From IMG/VR virus record IMGVR_UViG_3300046167_000451, positions 1-32,119 of that record: 32,119 nt of DNA, one strand, 5' to 3'. The position numbers and the translations under genes are program-made. Position 1 is the first letter of the stretch. Every line of letters begins with the position of its first letter. The stretch is from a virus. The notes beneath the pieces are model-generated. The model worked only from the letters and a program-made list of their open reading frames with translations. It had not been told where the DNA came from and searched no databases. Shown piece after piece: positions 21,985 through 29,693 of the stretch.

Positions 21985-22112
21985 TGATGGACAAGACCAA
22001 CGAACTCTTAGAAGAATTGCTGGCTATGATAGCAAAAAGTAATAAGATATTGATGATGGTAAATATCGTAAACATAGCAACCATTATAACAATAGTAACG
22101 GTGATATTATGA
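21981..22112 (+). CDS. Single-pass membrane microprotein (43 residues)
   Basis: It begins with ATGATGATG; the first is taken as the start, in overlap with the preceding stop. Residues 4-20 are an acidic amphipathic helix (DKTNELLEELLAMIAKS) and residues 24-43 a hydrophobic helix (LMMVNIVNIATIITIVTVIL). This fits a holin-like or pinholin-like small membrane protein, but no function is shown. It ends in overlap with the next gene. Confidence 0.5.
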   Translation: MMMDKTNELLEELLAMIAKSNKILMMVNIVNIATIITIVTVIL

Positions 22113-22285
22113 GCGAAGAATTAAAGGAAGAAATTGTTAATCTAAAGAACAGAGTAAAGGAATTAGAGATGGATTTAAAGTATCAGATAGAGCAGAACCA
22201 TAACAATACAAAAATGTGGAATGCTATCTTAGAGATACAAGAATTTTTATCTACCAATGAACAGTGGTTCGTACACAAGTTGTGA
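22109..22285 (+). CDS. Small coiled-coil protein (58 residues)
   Basis: The ATG overlaps the previous stop. Residues 2-30 have a heptad pattern with Leu/Val/Ile at spaced positions (LKEEIVNLKNRVKELEMDL), suggesting a coiled coil that could dimerise or pair with the preceding membrane protein, as spanin-like or accessory lysis pairs do. That role is only a guess. No family is recognised. Confidence 0.5.
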   Translation: MSEELKEEIVNLKNRVKELEMDLKYQIEQNHNNTKMWNAILEIQEFLSTNEQWFVHKL

Positions 22286-22289
22286 TATT

Positions 22290-22577
22290 ATGAAGGAAAA
22301 TAAAGCGTATTTTAATATGAATAAAAATTGTCGTAGAATCATTAGGGCTTTTGAAGAAAGTGGAGAATCGGTCTTAACGACTCATCAGATATATTCTAGA
22401 TTGTTAGACCAAACTAGCGCAACAGGCAAACGCCTAGTCACTTGCCCTACTAGGCATACTCTTGCCCAAACCCTAAATAAATATCCATTCTTTGAAAAGG
22501 CTGGTATGTCTAGAGAAAAAAGCATAGGCGGTAATGGTATGGATGTATGTCTTTGGCGAATATCGGCGGTGGAATAA
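22290..22577 (+). CDS. Winged-helix-like protein (95 residues)
   Basis: The start at ATG 22290 is chosen over the upstream 22257, which lies inside the coiled-coil gene. The chain has CRRIIRAFEESGE, then LTTHQIYSRLL, RHTLAQTLNKYPFFEKAG and a CLWRIS wing, fitting a winged helix-turn-helix. It is likely to bind DNA. Its TAA overlaps the next ATG (TAATG). Confidence 0.55.
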   Translation: MKENKAYFNMNKNCRRIIRAFEESGESVLTTHQIYSRLLDQTSATGKRLVTCPTRHTLAQTLNKYPFFEKAGMSREKSIGGNGMDVCLWRISAVE

Positions 22578-22909
22578 TGGGGAGGGGGAATATTAAATCC
22601 CTAGATTGGAAAATGGCAGATGCTAGTTTAGACATGGTTCTATCGGAACTGACTGTAGATGAAATATGGTTAGAAGACTTGACATGTCGTGTTATAGATA
22701 AATATGTCCAATTAAGCCGACATCATGTTATTCAATACAATACTTACCCCAAGAGCAGATTCCAAAACTGTATCACTAAAAAGAGACTATTGGAAAAGGG
22801 ATGGGAATGTAAGCGTAGGACTTCGCACTATTTTGTTACTATTAGTGGAAACCCTAAACCCTTCCCAAGACAGAGAACCAAAGCATTTAGGATAGGTGAA
22901 GAAGAATGA
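22577..22909 (+). CDS. Winged-helix-like protein (110 residues)
   Basis: It starts at ATG 22577 behind GGCGGTGG. The chain reads TVDEIWLEDLTCRVIDKYVQ, a Tyr/Asn-rich loop, then KSRFQNCITKKRLLEKG and a basic wing (KRRTSHYFVTIS). This again resembles the winged-helix set of this genome and could bind DNA. It ends in GEEE overlapping the PolB C-part start by ATGA. Confidence 0.5.
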   Translation: MGRGNIKSLDWKMADASLDMVLSELTVDEIWLEDLTCRVIDKYVQLSRHHVIQYNTYPKSRFQNCITKKRLLEKGWECKRRTSHYFVTISGNPKPFPRQRTKAFRIGEEE

Positions 22910-23790
22910 AAGTAGTATATGGACACACTGATTCAATCTATGTAAAAATGGATTCTATTGAAAGAGGAAAAGAAGTAGTACAGGAAATTAATCTACATGT
23001 TAGAGAATCCTTCCCTAACCTACTAGGGTTAGGAGAACATCCAGTGACCTTAGAGTTTGAGAAATACTTCTCTAGGTTGGGAGTTGGCTCTACTAAAAAT
23101 AGAAACGCCGGTTTAATTTCATGGAAAGACGGATATGAGTTAGAAGAACCGGAATTCACTATGACTGGCTTCACTGCGAAGAGGATTTCAGAAACCCCAC
23201 TGGCTAAAGGCGTTCAGATTAAGGTTTTAGAGATGTGGCTTAACGACCACACCTTCAAAGAAATAAATTCGTGGCTTAATGCAAAGTACACTAAGATAAT
23301 AAATAGCGATTTTGATAAAGTGGATATAATTAAGCGAAGTAGGCTTAAGGTAGAGAGATTTTCTGTAAAATGTCCGGATTGCAATAAGAAATATGAAGTC
23401 AAAGAGTGCTACGCTATAGATTATTGCGAAAAATGCGGAGTCTTGAAAGAAAACTTCGTAACTTTGCAGAATAAGAAGCCTTCCTTCGGGGAAGGAGTAG
23501 GAGGAGTCCTATATGGAAGGGAAAAACTCAACATGGAATACGATGACTCTTATTTATTTATGAAGGTAAGAGCAAGTGATACATTCACTCACCCATTGAC
23601 GGGTGAATTAAAGTCGGCTGAGTATTTTTCGGCGACTACGCTTGAAGATTTTAAAGATGTAGTGCCGGACTTAGCGTATTACGGAAATGTAATAATAAAA
23701 AAAGCAGAGCCTATCTATCGGGCTATGGGTTGGAATACAGATTCAATCCGAACAGGTAGAATGCAAACAAGTTTTGATGATTGGTGGTAA
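22906..23790 (+). CDS. polB2: DNA polymerase B, C-terminal part (motif C, PIP box)
   Basis: A 294-residue protein. Motif C is YGHTDS with D9; the usual first Asp of YGDTDS is His, but the essential second Asp stays. A four-cysteine zinc ribbon (CPDC to CEKC) lies in the thumb-like region. The C-terminus MQTSFDDWW is a PIP box for PCNA. Together with the N-part (574 residues) it gives a normal PolB of about 870 residues. Seven small genes, about 1.5 kb, separate the parts. The pieces would assemble as in split archaeal PolB. Confidence 0.88.
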   Translation: MKVVYGHTDSIYVKMDSIERGKEVVQEINLHVRESFPNLLGLGEHPVTLEFEKYFSRLGVGSTKNRNAGLISWKDGYELEEPEFTMTGFTAKRISETPLAKGVQIKVLEMWLNDHTFKEINSWLNAKYTKIINSDFDKVDIIKRSRLKVERFSVKCPDCNKKYEVKECYAIDYCEKCGVLKENFVTLQNKKPSFGEGVGGVLYGREKLNMEYDDSYLFMKVRASDTFTHPLTGELKSAEYFSATTLEDFKDVVPDLAYYGNVIIKKAEPIYRAMGWNTDSIRTGRMQTSFDDWW

Positions 23791-23792
23791 TA

Positions 23793-24686
23793 ATGAATTA
23801 TGAAGAAGAGATTAAAAATATGGATGAATATACATATCAGTGGAATGCTGATAATTATGAGAACGAAGATGAGCCGATTCTAAAGATTACAAAGTCTTCT
23901 ATGATGTCGCATCTTTGGTGTCCCAAGAAATATGAATTTGGGTATATACAAAGACTACCGCAAGACCAAAGCGAAGCAATGCGAAAGGGTACTGTAATGC
24001 ACAATGCTAGAGAAGATTTCTTTAATGATTTTAGTATTGCTAAAGCAGAGACTCTATCACACGATGAGTTAGTAGATTACTGCACTAGTCTTTTTCCAGT
24101 AGATGAATACTTTGACGAATATGTTTCTATTGCTTCTTTCGAAGCGAATAGATTCTCGGAAGCAAAGACAGAAGATAAGTTAGAAGAGTTTCTTCCAGCG
24201 TGTAACGAAGGTAAGTTTGATTGTGAGATTATAATTAATGCAGAAACTGACCCGAAATATCCTCTTAGGAGAGATTACAAAGTCCACCTACAGGGAATTA
24301 TTGATAGGGTCTTTCAAGAAGGAAACGGATATATTCCTATGGAATTTAAAACTGGTAAGTGGACAGATGGGAAAGTTTCTAGCATGAGAAAAGAAATGGC
24401 CTTCTATAAACTAATGATAGACAATGCCAGTGAAGAAGTTCTAAAACAAGCAGGGCTAGAACCAAATGTCCCTGTTACGCATTGGTCTTGGTACTATCCA
24501 ATATCAAATTATATTTATGTCGAAGAAGTGAAGAAGACTTCCATGAACGCTATGATGAAAAGCATCGCTAGATTAATTCACGCATACGAGCGTAAGAATT
24601 TCCCTGCTAAGTTTTTCTACAAAACATGCGCTCACTGTAGTTACTTTGGTATTTGTGATTCGGCGCAAGAAGATACATGGGTGTGA
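23793..24686 (+). CDS. Cas4-like PD-(D/E)XK nuclease with Fe-S cysteines
   Basis: A 297-residue protein, ATG 23793. H70 in GTVMH, D171 in IIDRV, and E184-F-K186 form the RecB/Cas4-type active site. C43 in LWCPKKYEF together with C279, C282 and C288 near the C-terminus match the 4Fe-4S arrangement of Cas4/AddB nucleases. Such nucleases process DNA ends. No CRISPR array or other cas gene is present, so this is a stand-alone viral nuclease for recombination or genome processing. Confidence 0.8.
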   Translation: MNYEEEIKNMDEYTYQWNADNYENEDEPILKITKSSMMSHLWCPKKYEFGYIQRLPQDQSEAMRKGTVMHNAREDFFNDFSIAKAETLSHDELVDYCTSLFPVDEYFDEYVSIASFEANRFSEAKTEDKLEEFLPACNEGKFDCEIIINAETDPKYPLRRDYKVHLQGIIDRVFQEGNGYIPMEFKTGKWTDGKVSSMRKEMAFYKLMIDNASEEVLKQAGLEPNVPVTHWSWYYPISNYIYVEEVKKTSMNAMMKSIARLIHAYERKNFPAKFFYKTCAHCSYFGICDSAQEDTWV

Positions 24687-24690
24687 TTAA

Positions 24691-24852
24691 ATGAGTGAAA
24701 AAAAACCAATGTATCTTTGTATGTATGCGTATCTTTGTGGATGCCATACTATAATGTCAAACAATAGAGAAACTATTAGCGCACATATGAAGGCGGCGCA
24801 TGGTTGGACTCAACAAGATTGTGATGATACTTTGATGGGTGATGATAAATGA
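24691..24852 (+). CDS. C2H2-like zinc-finger microprotein
   Basis: A 53-residue protein starting after GTGATTAA. C16-G-C18 is followed by a helix carrying H32 and H37 (ISAHMKAAHG), close to a C2H2 finger with unusually tight cysteines; an earlier Cys at residue 10 could also take part. The tail is acidic. It overlaps the next gene by ATGA. It may bind DNA or protein. Family unknown. Confidence 0.5.
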   Translation: MSEKKPMYLCMYAYLCGCHTIMSNNRETISAHMKAAHGWTQQDCDDTLMGDDK

Positions 24853-24986
24853 GCGAATATGAAGAATGTAACGAATGCGGAAATAGAGTAGATATAGCGG
24901 AAGACGGGGACATGTATTGTCACACAGTACATGGCTCTTTTAGCGTGTGTCACAATTGTACGGATGTACCAAGCGGGAGGATTTGA
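24849..24986 (+). CDS. Cysteine/histidine-rich zinc microprotein
   Basis: A 45-residue protein with CNEC, CHTVH and CHNC in order, enough for one or two zinc sites. It is coupled by overlap to the previous zinc-finger gene. The following gene uses the GGGAGG inside its end as Shine-Dalgarno. No family is recognised. Confidence 0.5.
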   Translation: MSEYEECNECGNRVDIAEDGDMYCHTVHGSFSVCHNCTDVPSGRI

Positions 24987-24988
24987 AC

Positions 24989-25183
24989 ATGAATAAAAAT
25001 ATAAATGAACTGCTAAACGAACTTAATGTTTTAAAAAGAAAAATTGCATTATTAGATGTGTTAGAGGATAGGGATGGTATCTTAGACAAGTGGATTCTAA
25101 ATGCTAAGGGTATCTTTAAAGAATCCGAACTAAAGGGCCTCTATACAGATGAACAATTAGAAGGCTATGACTATTGGTGTTGA
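24989..25183 (+). CDS. Hypothetical 64-residue helical protein
   Basis: ATG 24989 lies behind GGGAGGATTTG and is preferred to 24947 inside the zinc gene. The first half is a leucine-rich helix (NINELLNELNVLKRKIALLDVLED) of possible coiled-coil type; the second half is mixed. No motif is recognised. Confidence 0.5.
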   Translation: MNKNINELLNELNVLKRKIALLDVLEDRDGILDKWILNAKGIFKESELKGLYTDEQLEGYDYWC

Positions 25184-25187
25184 TAAT

Positions 25188-25559
25188 ATGATAGATTTGT
25201 TAATAGAAGCAAAAGTAATTTCTAGGGATTGGACATTTAATCAAATATCCGATTTAAAGAATACTATAGAAGAACTTTCTACAGAATTATATTCTGAAAT
25301 GAAACTGCGAGAAAGATTTGAATTAATTAGAGAATGTCCTGTTAATGATTTATATGTGGGGCAGACTTTTGAAGATGCTTTTAGGGAAGTTGTAATGATA
25401 ACTCTAAGAGGAGAAGTCGCAGGTAAAATAAAAAATATGCTAGGAAAAGCAACAATAAGTTTTGGTGATAACAATGAAATTTCCGAGAGAAGTGTGGGCG
25501 GGAAGCCACATAAAGAACGCTCCTCAGATGAAAAGAAAGATAGTAAGAACGAAGAGTGA
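25188..25559 (+). CDS. Hypothetical 123-residue protein
   Basis: ATG 25188 is preferred to the upstream in-frame start, since it follows GTTGATAAT and clears the previous gene. The protein is helical (ISDLKNTIEELSTELYSEMK) with a hydrophilic Lys/Glu/Ser-rich tail. It overlaps the primase gene by 86 bases; the overlapping part is the low-complexity tail. Function is unknown. Confidence 0.45.
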   Translation: MIDLLIEAKVISRDWTFNQISDLKNTIEELSTELYSEMKLRERFELIRECPVNDLYVGQTFEDAFREVVMITLRGEVAGKIKNMLGKATISFGDNNEISERSVGGKPHKERSSDEKKDSKNEE

Positions 25560-26520
25560 ATATACTGCGTTTGTAAGGGCGCAGAATAATCGCACTAATG
25601 TTTATACTACTGTCTATGATTTTGAGCATTTTAGCGAGATGGCTAAAGTTGATTCTAGCGTAATTCTAGATAGGATTTTCTTAGACTTTGATGCCCACGG
25701 AGAAGATTTGGACAATGCCTTCGAAGACTTGAAGATGGTAATGGAATATGTGATTACTAATGACATACAACATTCTTGTTTCTTTTCCGGAAGAGGCTTC
25801 CATTTATTTTTATATGGCGAGCCAACGGATAATATTCGTGACATCCAAGCCTACTTTAGAATAATTAAAAAGTATCTAAAGAATAATACCAATTACGAAA
25901 TTACCCTAGACGACAGGGTGGGGCAATCTACTAGACTACGAAGAGTACCTAATACTGTAAATATGTCAAGTAGAAGCGAAGCAGGTATTCCGTACTATTG
26001 TATTCCCATCTTTTATGAGGATTTGGCTAGGGGAATTTCCCACATACTGAAATTAGCAGAACGGCCTAGGCTCATACCTAAGAGGATAACAGGCAAGGAA
26101 AAAATATCTTGGCCCAAGTCTAAGCCATTAGAGTCAGTAGAAGGAGAAGTAGTGGCTACCGTTTTCAAGGGTAGGCTACCTATTCTTCCCTGCTTGCATA
26201 GTGCAATTATGGTAGAGAATCCTAGTCATATGGCTAGAGCATATCTAGTATCTTGGTACAGGGATTTACTGTCCGGTTGTAGTAAAGGACTAAGTAATTC
26301 TGAAAAGCAAGATATATTAGATAAAGTCGTAGAGGAAATTAAATGGATAGCCGAAACTCATGATGATGTTTGGCTTGATTGGGACGAAGGAGAGACTAGG
26401 AAACATGCTCGCTTTACAGTGTTTGGAGAATATACTGCTCCGCATTGTAAAACAAAGTTGATTCCCGAAGGGTATTGCATTGGTAAATGCTGGAGATACC
26501 CACATGAGGTGAAAGAATGA
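25474..26520 (+). CDS. priS: PriS-PriL fusion primase
   Basis: A 348-residue protein, ATG 25474 behind GGTGATAACA. The N-terminal part is the archaeal/eukaryotic primase catalytic domain: DFD at 71-73, SGRGFH at 105-110, and a later LDD at 145-147 before RLRRVPN. The C-terminal part (from about 230) has LPILPCLHS, SHMARAYLV and cysteines at 240, 325, 335 and 339, matching the PriL-CTD iron-sulfur domain. So one chain carries both primase subunits. It makes RNA or DNA primers for PolB. Confidence 0.82.
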   Translation: MKFPREVWAGSHIKNAPQMKRKIVRTKSEYTAFVRAQNNRTNVYTTVYDFEHFSEMAKVDSSVILDRIFLDFDAHGEDLDNAFEDLKMVMEYVITNDIQHSCFFSGRGFHLFLYGEPTDNIRDIQAYFRIIKKYLKNNTNYEITLDDRVGQSTRLRRVPNTVNMSSRSEAGIPYYCIPIFYEDLARGISHILKLAERPRLIPKRITGKEKISWPKSKPLESVEGEVVATVFKGRLPILPCLHSAIMVENPSHMARAYLVSWYRDLLSGCSKGLSNSEKQDILDKVVEEIKWIAETHDDVWLDWDEGETRKHARFTVFGEYTAPHCKTKLIPEGYCIGKCWRYPHEVKE

Positions 26521-26648
26521 ATATAGATAGATTAACACATGCAAGCATATGTTTAGATAACGCATTAGAAGAAGCAATGAATGGTAATCCTGAGAAGGCT
26601 CAGGAATATATTCGCAAGGCTAAAGTAAGTTTGGAGTGGTTTGAATGA
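26517..26648 (+). CDS. Hypothetical 43-residue helical protein
   Basis: A short ORF beginning in an ATGA overlap with the primase and ending in an ATGA overlap with the PIP-motif peptide. The sequence is helical and repeat-like (SICLDNALEEAMNGNPEKAQ), as in small tetratricopeptide-like helices. Its position couples primase, PIP peptide and nuclease translation. No family is recognised. Confidence 0.5.
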   Translation: MNIDRLTHASICLDNALEEAMNGNPEKAQEYIRKAKVSLEWFE

Positions 26649-26731
26649 AGCAATTAACATTAGATGATTTTGGATTGATTATGGAAGGGCAAACTAAGTT
26701 GAGTGATTTTGATGCTAGTAATAGACAGTAG
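26645..26731 (+). CDS. 28-residue peptide with two PIP-like motifs
   Basis: A tiny ORF coupled by ATGA to the previous gene and overlapping the XPF-type nuclease start by 20 bases. It starts MKQLTLDDFG, very close to the PCNA-interacting consensus (Q-x-x-L-x-x-F-F type), and then has QTKLSDFD, a second partial match. It may bind the viral clamp, or may be a detached PIP tail of the nuclease that follows. Reality as a protein is not proven at this size. Confidence 0.5.
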   Translation: MKQLTLDDFGLIMEGQTKLSDFDASNRQ

Positions 26732-27407
26732 AGAAAAGAAAGGTTCTCTTCTAGTAGACCTAGTAGAAAGTAAGGCCAAGTCTTTAAACATAAAAACTGA
26801 AAAGAAATGGCTTGAGATTGGAGATTATGTTTTCGATGATGTTTGCTTTGAAGCAAAGTCTGTAGTGGATTTTATTGGTTCAGTTATGAGTAAAAGAATT
26901 TGGACTCAAATAGATAATATGGATAGATATTACAAGACCAATGTTGTTATTATCTACGGTAGTTTATCCGAAGGCATTAATAACATAATGGAAAATAGTC
27001 AATCCAAGTTACCCCCTTCTGCTAGGGCGGTAATGTTGAATAACAAGTTTTTAGGAGCCATAGGGAGAATTACATTAGATACAGATTGTAAAGCATTTTG
27101 GGTTCCTACAGAAAAAGAAGCATCACTAATAATAACGGCAATATGCAAAATGAAACCAATAGAAAGGGAAGTAATAAGACCAGAAGTTTTCAAACGAATT
27201 ACAACAGATGATTTGAGGCTAGATTTACTGACAAGCATAAAAGGCGTATCAATCAAAAAGGCAAAGGAACTCATTAAAGAGTTTGGCTCGATTATGGAAA
27301 TAGGGGAGCAAAGGCCTCACGAATTGACAATAATAGATGGCATTGGAACAGTCGTCGCCGAGAGGATAATTAAAGTTCTAAACAATGAAGGTAAGGTGAA
27401 AATATGA
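26712..27407 (+). CDS. XPF/ERCC4-family nuclease with HhH domain
   Basis: A 231-residue protein. ATG 26712 (MLVIDSRE) is preferred to GTG 26703. The ERCC4 nuclease motif has D5, R7, E8 in IDSRE, then EIGDYV (D38) and FEAKSVVD (E48, K50, D53). Residues about 160-230 carry two helix-hairpin-helix motifs (LTSIKGVSIKKAKELIKEFG, ELTIIDGIGTVVAERIIKVL). These nucleases cut branched or flap DNA, usually with PCNA. The normal C-terminal PIP box is missing, but a PIP peptide lies just upstream. Confidence 0.82.
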   Translation: MLVIDSREKKGSLLVDLVESKAKSLNIKTEKKWLEIGDYVFDDVCFEAKSVVDFIGSVMSKRIWTQIDNMDRYYKTNVVIIYGSLSEGINNIMENSQSKLPPSARAVMLNNKFLGAIGRITLDTDCKAFWVPTEKEASLIITAICKMKPIEREVIRPEVFKRITTDDLRLDLLTSIKGVSIKKAKELIKEFGSIMEIGEQRPHELTIIDGIGTVVAERIIKVLNNEGKVKI

Positions 27408-28861
27408 ACGAAGACATAAATATAGAAGAATTGGCAGAACTTGTAGATATTCCTGAAGAATATTACGGGGTTGCGCTAGAAGAAAAGATGCCTAGATTGG
27501 TAGAGGATTGGAAAAGGACAGTACTAACGGTTTCTCATAAAAATGATATTCCGGCTATGGCTTCTTTCTTTTCTTTACTTGGTCAAATTACTAAAGACTT
27601 TATTAGAATACCTAGAGGAAAGAATACTGAAGATAGCAGAATACATTTCTGTTGGATGCAGACATCCGGTACAGGTAAAAGCACCCTATGGAATTTTATG
27701 GGGCCGGTAAGTAAATCCCTACATAAGAAAATAAATGACTTTGAGGGAACAGGAGGAACTGATTCTTCCGAAGTATATATTCCTAAAAAATATGACAATT
27801 TCGATGTTGTAGAATATACAGATGCCGCTTTAATTGGTTTCTACGAAAGGCTGAAAGAGTTAGATGAAAATGACGAACCTGTATTTGAAAGAAGGTCGGG
27901 CTCTTTAGAAGGGAATGGTTTAGCGCATTGGGATGAATTCGAATACTCCGGCGTATTTAAACAGAGTCAGCATAAAGAAAATATCATTGTTTATCTAAAC
28001 ACTCTAATGAACACCTTGGAAGGAGAGTCTTGGGTAATTACTAAGAAGTTAAAGGAAGGGCATTTGATGGAATGTATGTGTCAGCGTTCAGTTTGGGCCA
28101 CCACCTATATTCCTAAACATCTTAAATCTGTGATAGCAGAAAAAGGGGTTCTACAAAGAATGTTGGTCTATGTTAGAGAAGTTCCGGAAGAAGAACAGCA
28201 CGATATGAGAATGCTACAATTAAGGCAATCGGGTAAAAGAGAAATAACCGAATTAGACACGGAAAGATTTGCAAAATCGCTATTCACCCTTTACAAAAAT
28301 GTAAAGGCAAGATTCTTAGAAGTCGGAGAAGACCCGTTTAAAACTATTACTTATAGTGACGGATTCGCAGATGCTCTAATAAACGAATACATGAAAATGA
28401 GAGAATATATTAAGTCCTCTAGACCGGAGATTAGAGAAATCGCTCAGAACTTTATGACTAGGATTAATGTTCAACTGCTTAAACTATCTGTGCTATGCTG
28501 TATAGCGGAAAGAAAGTTTGTAGTAACGCCAACTCATGTTCGTCAGGCATATATTTTGACCCAACAATGTTATAGCACATTGGTAGAGTGGCTAGAACGA
28601 AGCCTAAAGATACAGAAGTCGGCCTTGGTTCAAAACAAGTCCGTTGTATTCATACAACAATATCAAGAAATGGTGAAAAGCGGAGAGGCAAAAGGTGATG
28701 GCTATGTCAGTAAACCCAAGTTATTCGAAAAGGTTCAGTCCAAGGGAATATCTAGGGCGCAGTGCTATAGGGATTGGAAAATCATCGAAAGTAAATTTCA
28801 AATCGACACCGTTAGCCGTTCAGTATTTGTTAGGTTAAAAAAAGGAGATGAAAATGAATGA
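27404..28861 (+). CDS. AAA+ ATPase, MCM/DUF3987-like putative replicative helicase
   Basis: A 485-residue protein overlapping the nuclease by ATGA. Walker A lies in QTSGTGKST (86-94), Walker B in AHWDEFEYSG with D177/E178, and WATTYIPKHL is sensor-like. The C-terminal part (FMTRINVQLLKLSVLCCIAE, then HVRQAYILTQQCYS) looks like the helical lid found in MCM and DUF3987 proteins, followed by a winged-helix-like tail. In this replication cluster it is the best candidate for the helicase. Family assignment is uncertain. Confidence 0.55.
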   Translation: MNEDINIEELAELVDIPEEYYGVALEEKMPRLVEDWKRTVLTVSHKNDIPAMASFFSLLGQITKDFIRIPRGKNTEDSRIHFCWMQTSGTGKSTLWNFMGPVSKSLHKKINDFEGTGGTDSSEVYIPKKYDNFDVVEYTDAALIGFYERLKELDENDEPVFERRSGSLEGNGLAHWDEFEYSGVFKQSQHKENIIVYLNTLMNTLEGESWVITKKLKEGHLMECMCQRSVWATTYIPKHLKSVIAEKGVLQRMLVYVREVPEEEQHDMRMLQLRQSGKREITELDTERFAKSLFTLYKNVKARFLEVGEDPFKTITYSDGFADALINEYMKMREYIKSSRPEIREIAQNFMTRINVQLLKLSVLCCIAERKFVVTPTHVRQAYILTQQCYSTLVEWLERSLKIQKSALVQNKSVVFIQQYQEMVKSGEAKGDGYVSKPKLFEKVQSKGISRAQCYRDWKIIESKFQIDTVSRSVFVRLKKGDENE

Positions 28862-29094
28862 ATTGGGAAAACCACTTTTTAGTGTTCGATGTTTCTAAAG
28901 GGCCGAAGGTCATTATAGAGGCACTGAATACTTATGGAGAAGAGGGCTGGGAATGTTCTTCTATGATTGCTGTAGCAAACACAAACATAGTAGTATTCCT
29001 AAAGCGAAGAACCGATGTAGAGGAAGAACCTAAAGATGAACAAGCAGAAAAACTTGCTAAACTTTGGGCCACCCCTTCTAAAGCAAAGGAGTGA
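28858..29094 (+). CDS. DUF4177-like small protein
   Basis: A 78-residue protein with the pattern HFLVFDVSKG, IIEALNTYGEEGWECSSMIA and VVFLKRR, as in DUF4177 (strand, helix with LN-x-x-G-x-E-GWE, strands ending in KR). The acidic tail (EEEPKDEQAEK) is extra. The function of this family is not known to me. It is coupled to the helicase-like gene by ATGA. Confidence 0.55.
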   Translation: MNWENHFLVFDVSKGPKVIIEALNTYGEEGWECSSMIAVANTNIVVFLKRRTDVEEEPKDEQAEKLAKLWATPSKAKE

Positions 29095-29099
29095 TAGGG

Positions 29100-29693
29100 A
29101 TGTCAGTATTAGCCATTGACCTAGAAACCAAAAACATGTCTTATGAGATAGGGGGCTTCGGCAACACTCACATGTTCAAGGTTTCCACGGTGGCTACTTG
29201 GGATGGGAATAGCGGTACGGTATATGTAGATGAGCCAGTAGATTCATTTGCTAAATCCGGTGTAGAAACTAAGCCACTATCCCAACTAAAGTATGACTTG
29301 GATGACCACTTGCAAAAGGGCGGGTCGTTGCTAGGACATAATATAGGGGCATTTGACCTACCTATTCTTAGAGACTCTATGGATATTTTTTGTATTCATA
29401 AATATCTCAAAGAAGAAAAATACATTGATACTAGTAAACTCTTGGTAAAAGGACACGGAGAAAGATTCCAATTAAAGAATCTTGTAAAGTGTTCTCTAGA
29501 TGATGCTAAGTTAATGGAAAGCGCAGACGCTCCTAAACTTTGGAAACAGGGAAACCATACCGAAGTAGTGGAGTATTGTTTGAAGGACACGCAATTGGTT
29601 TATGACCTATGGAAGTATGGTCAAGATAATGGATTTGTAAAAGCCTTCTCTACAGAGAAAGAAGAATTTTTGGAATTAGGAGTTGATTGGTAA
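29100..29693 (+). CDS. DEDD-family 3'-5' exonuclease
   Basis: A 197-residue protein starting at ATG 29100 after GGAGTGATAGGG. Exo I is AIDLET (D7, E9), Exo II HNIGAFD (H80, D86), and Exo III YCLKD (Y159, D163), the DEDDy pattern of RNase H-like exonucleases related to the PolB proofreading domain. It would trim 3' ends in repair or replication. It is separate from PolB, which already has an exo domain. Confidence 0.75.
   Translation: MSVLAIDLETKNMSYEIGGFGNTHMFKVSTVATWDGNSGTVYVDEPVDSFAKSGVETKPLSQLKYDLDDHLQKGGSLLGHNIGAFDLPILRDSMDIFCIHKYLKEEKYIDTSKLLVKGHGERFQLKNLVKCSLDDAKLMESADAPKLWKQGNHTEVVEYCLKDTQLVYDLWKYGQDNGFVKAFSTEKEEFLELGVDW

Noticed and set aside
23793-24686. Cas4-like protein as a sign of a CRISPR-Cas system
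   Set aside because: No array of repeats and no other cas gene appear in the window; stand-alone Cas4-like nucleases are common in viruses.
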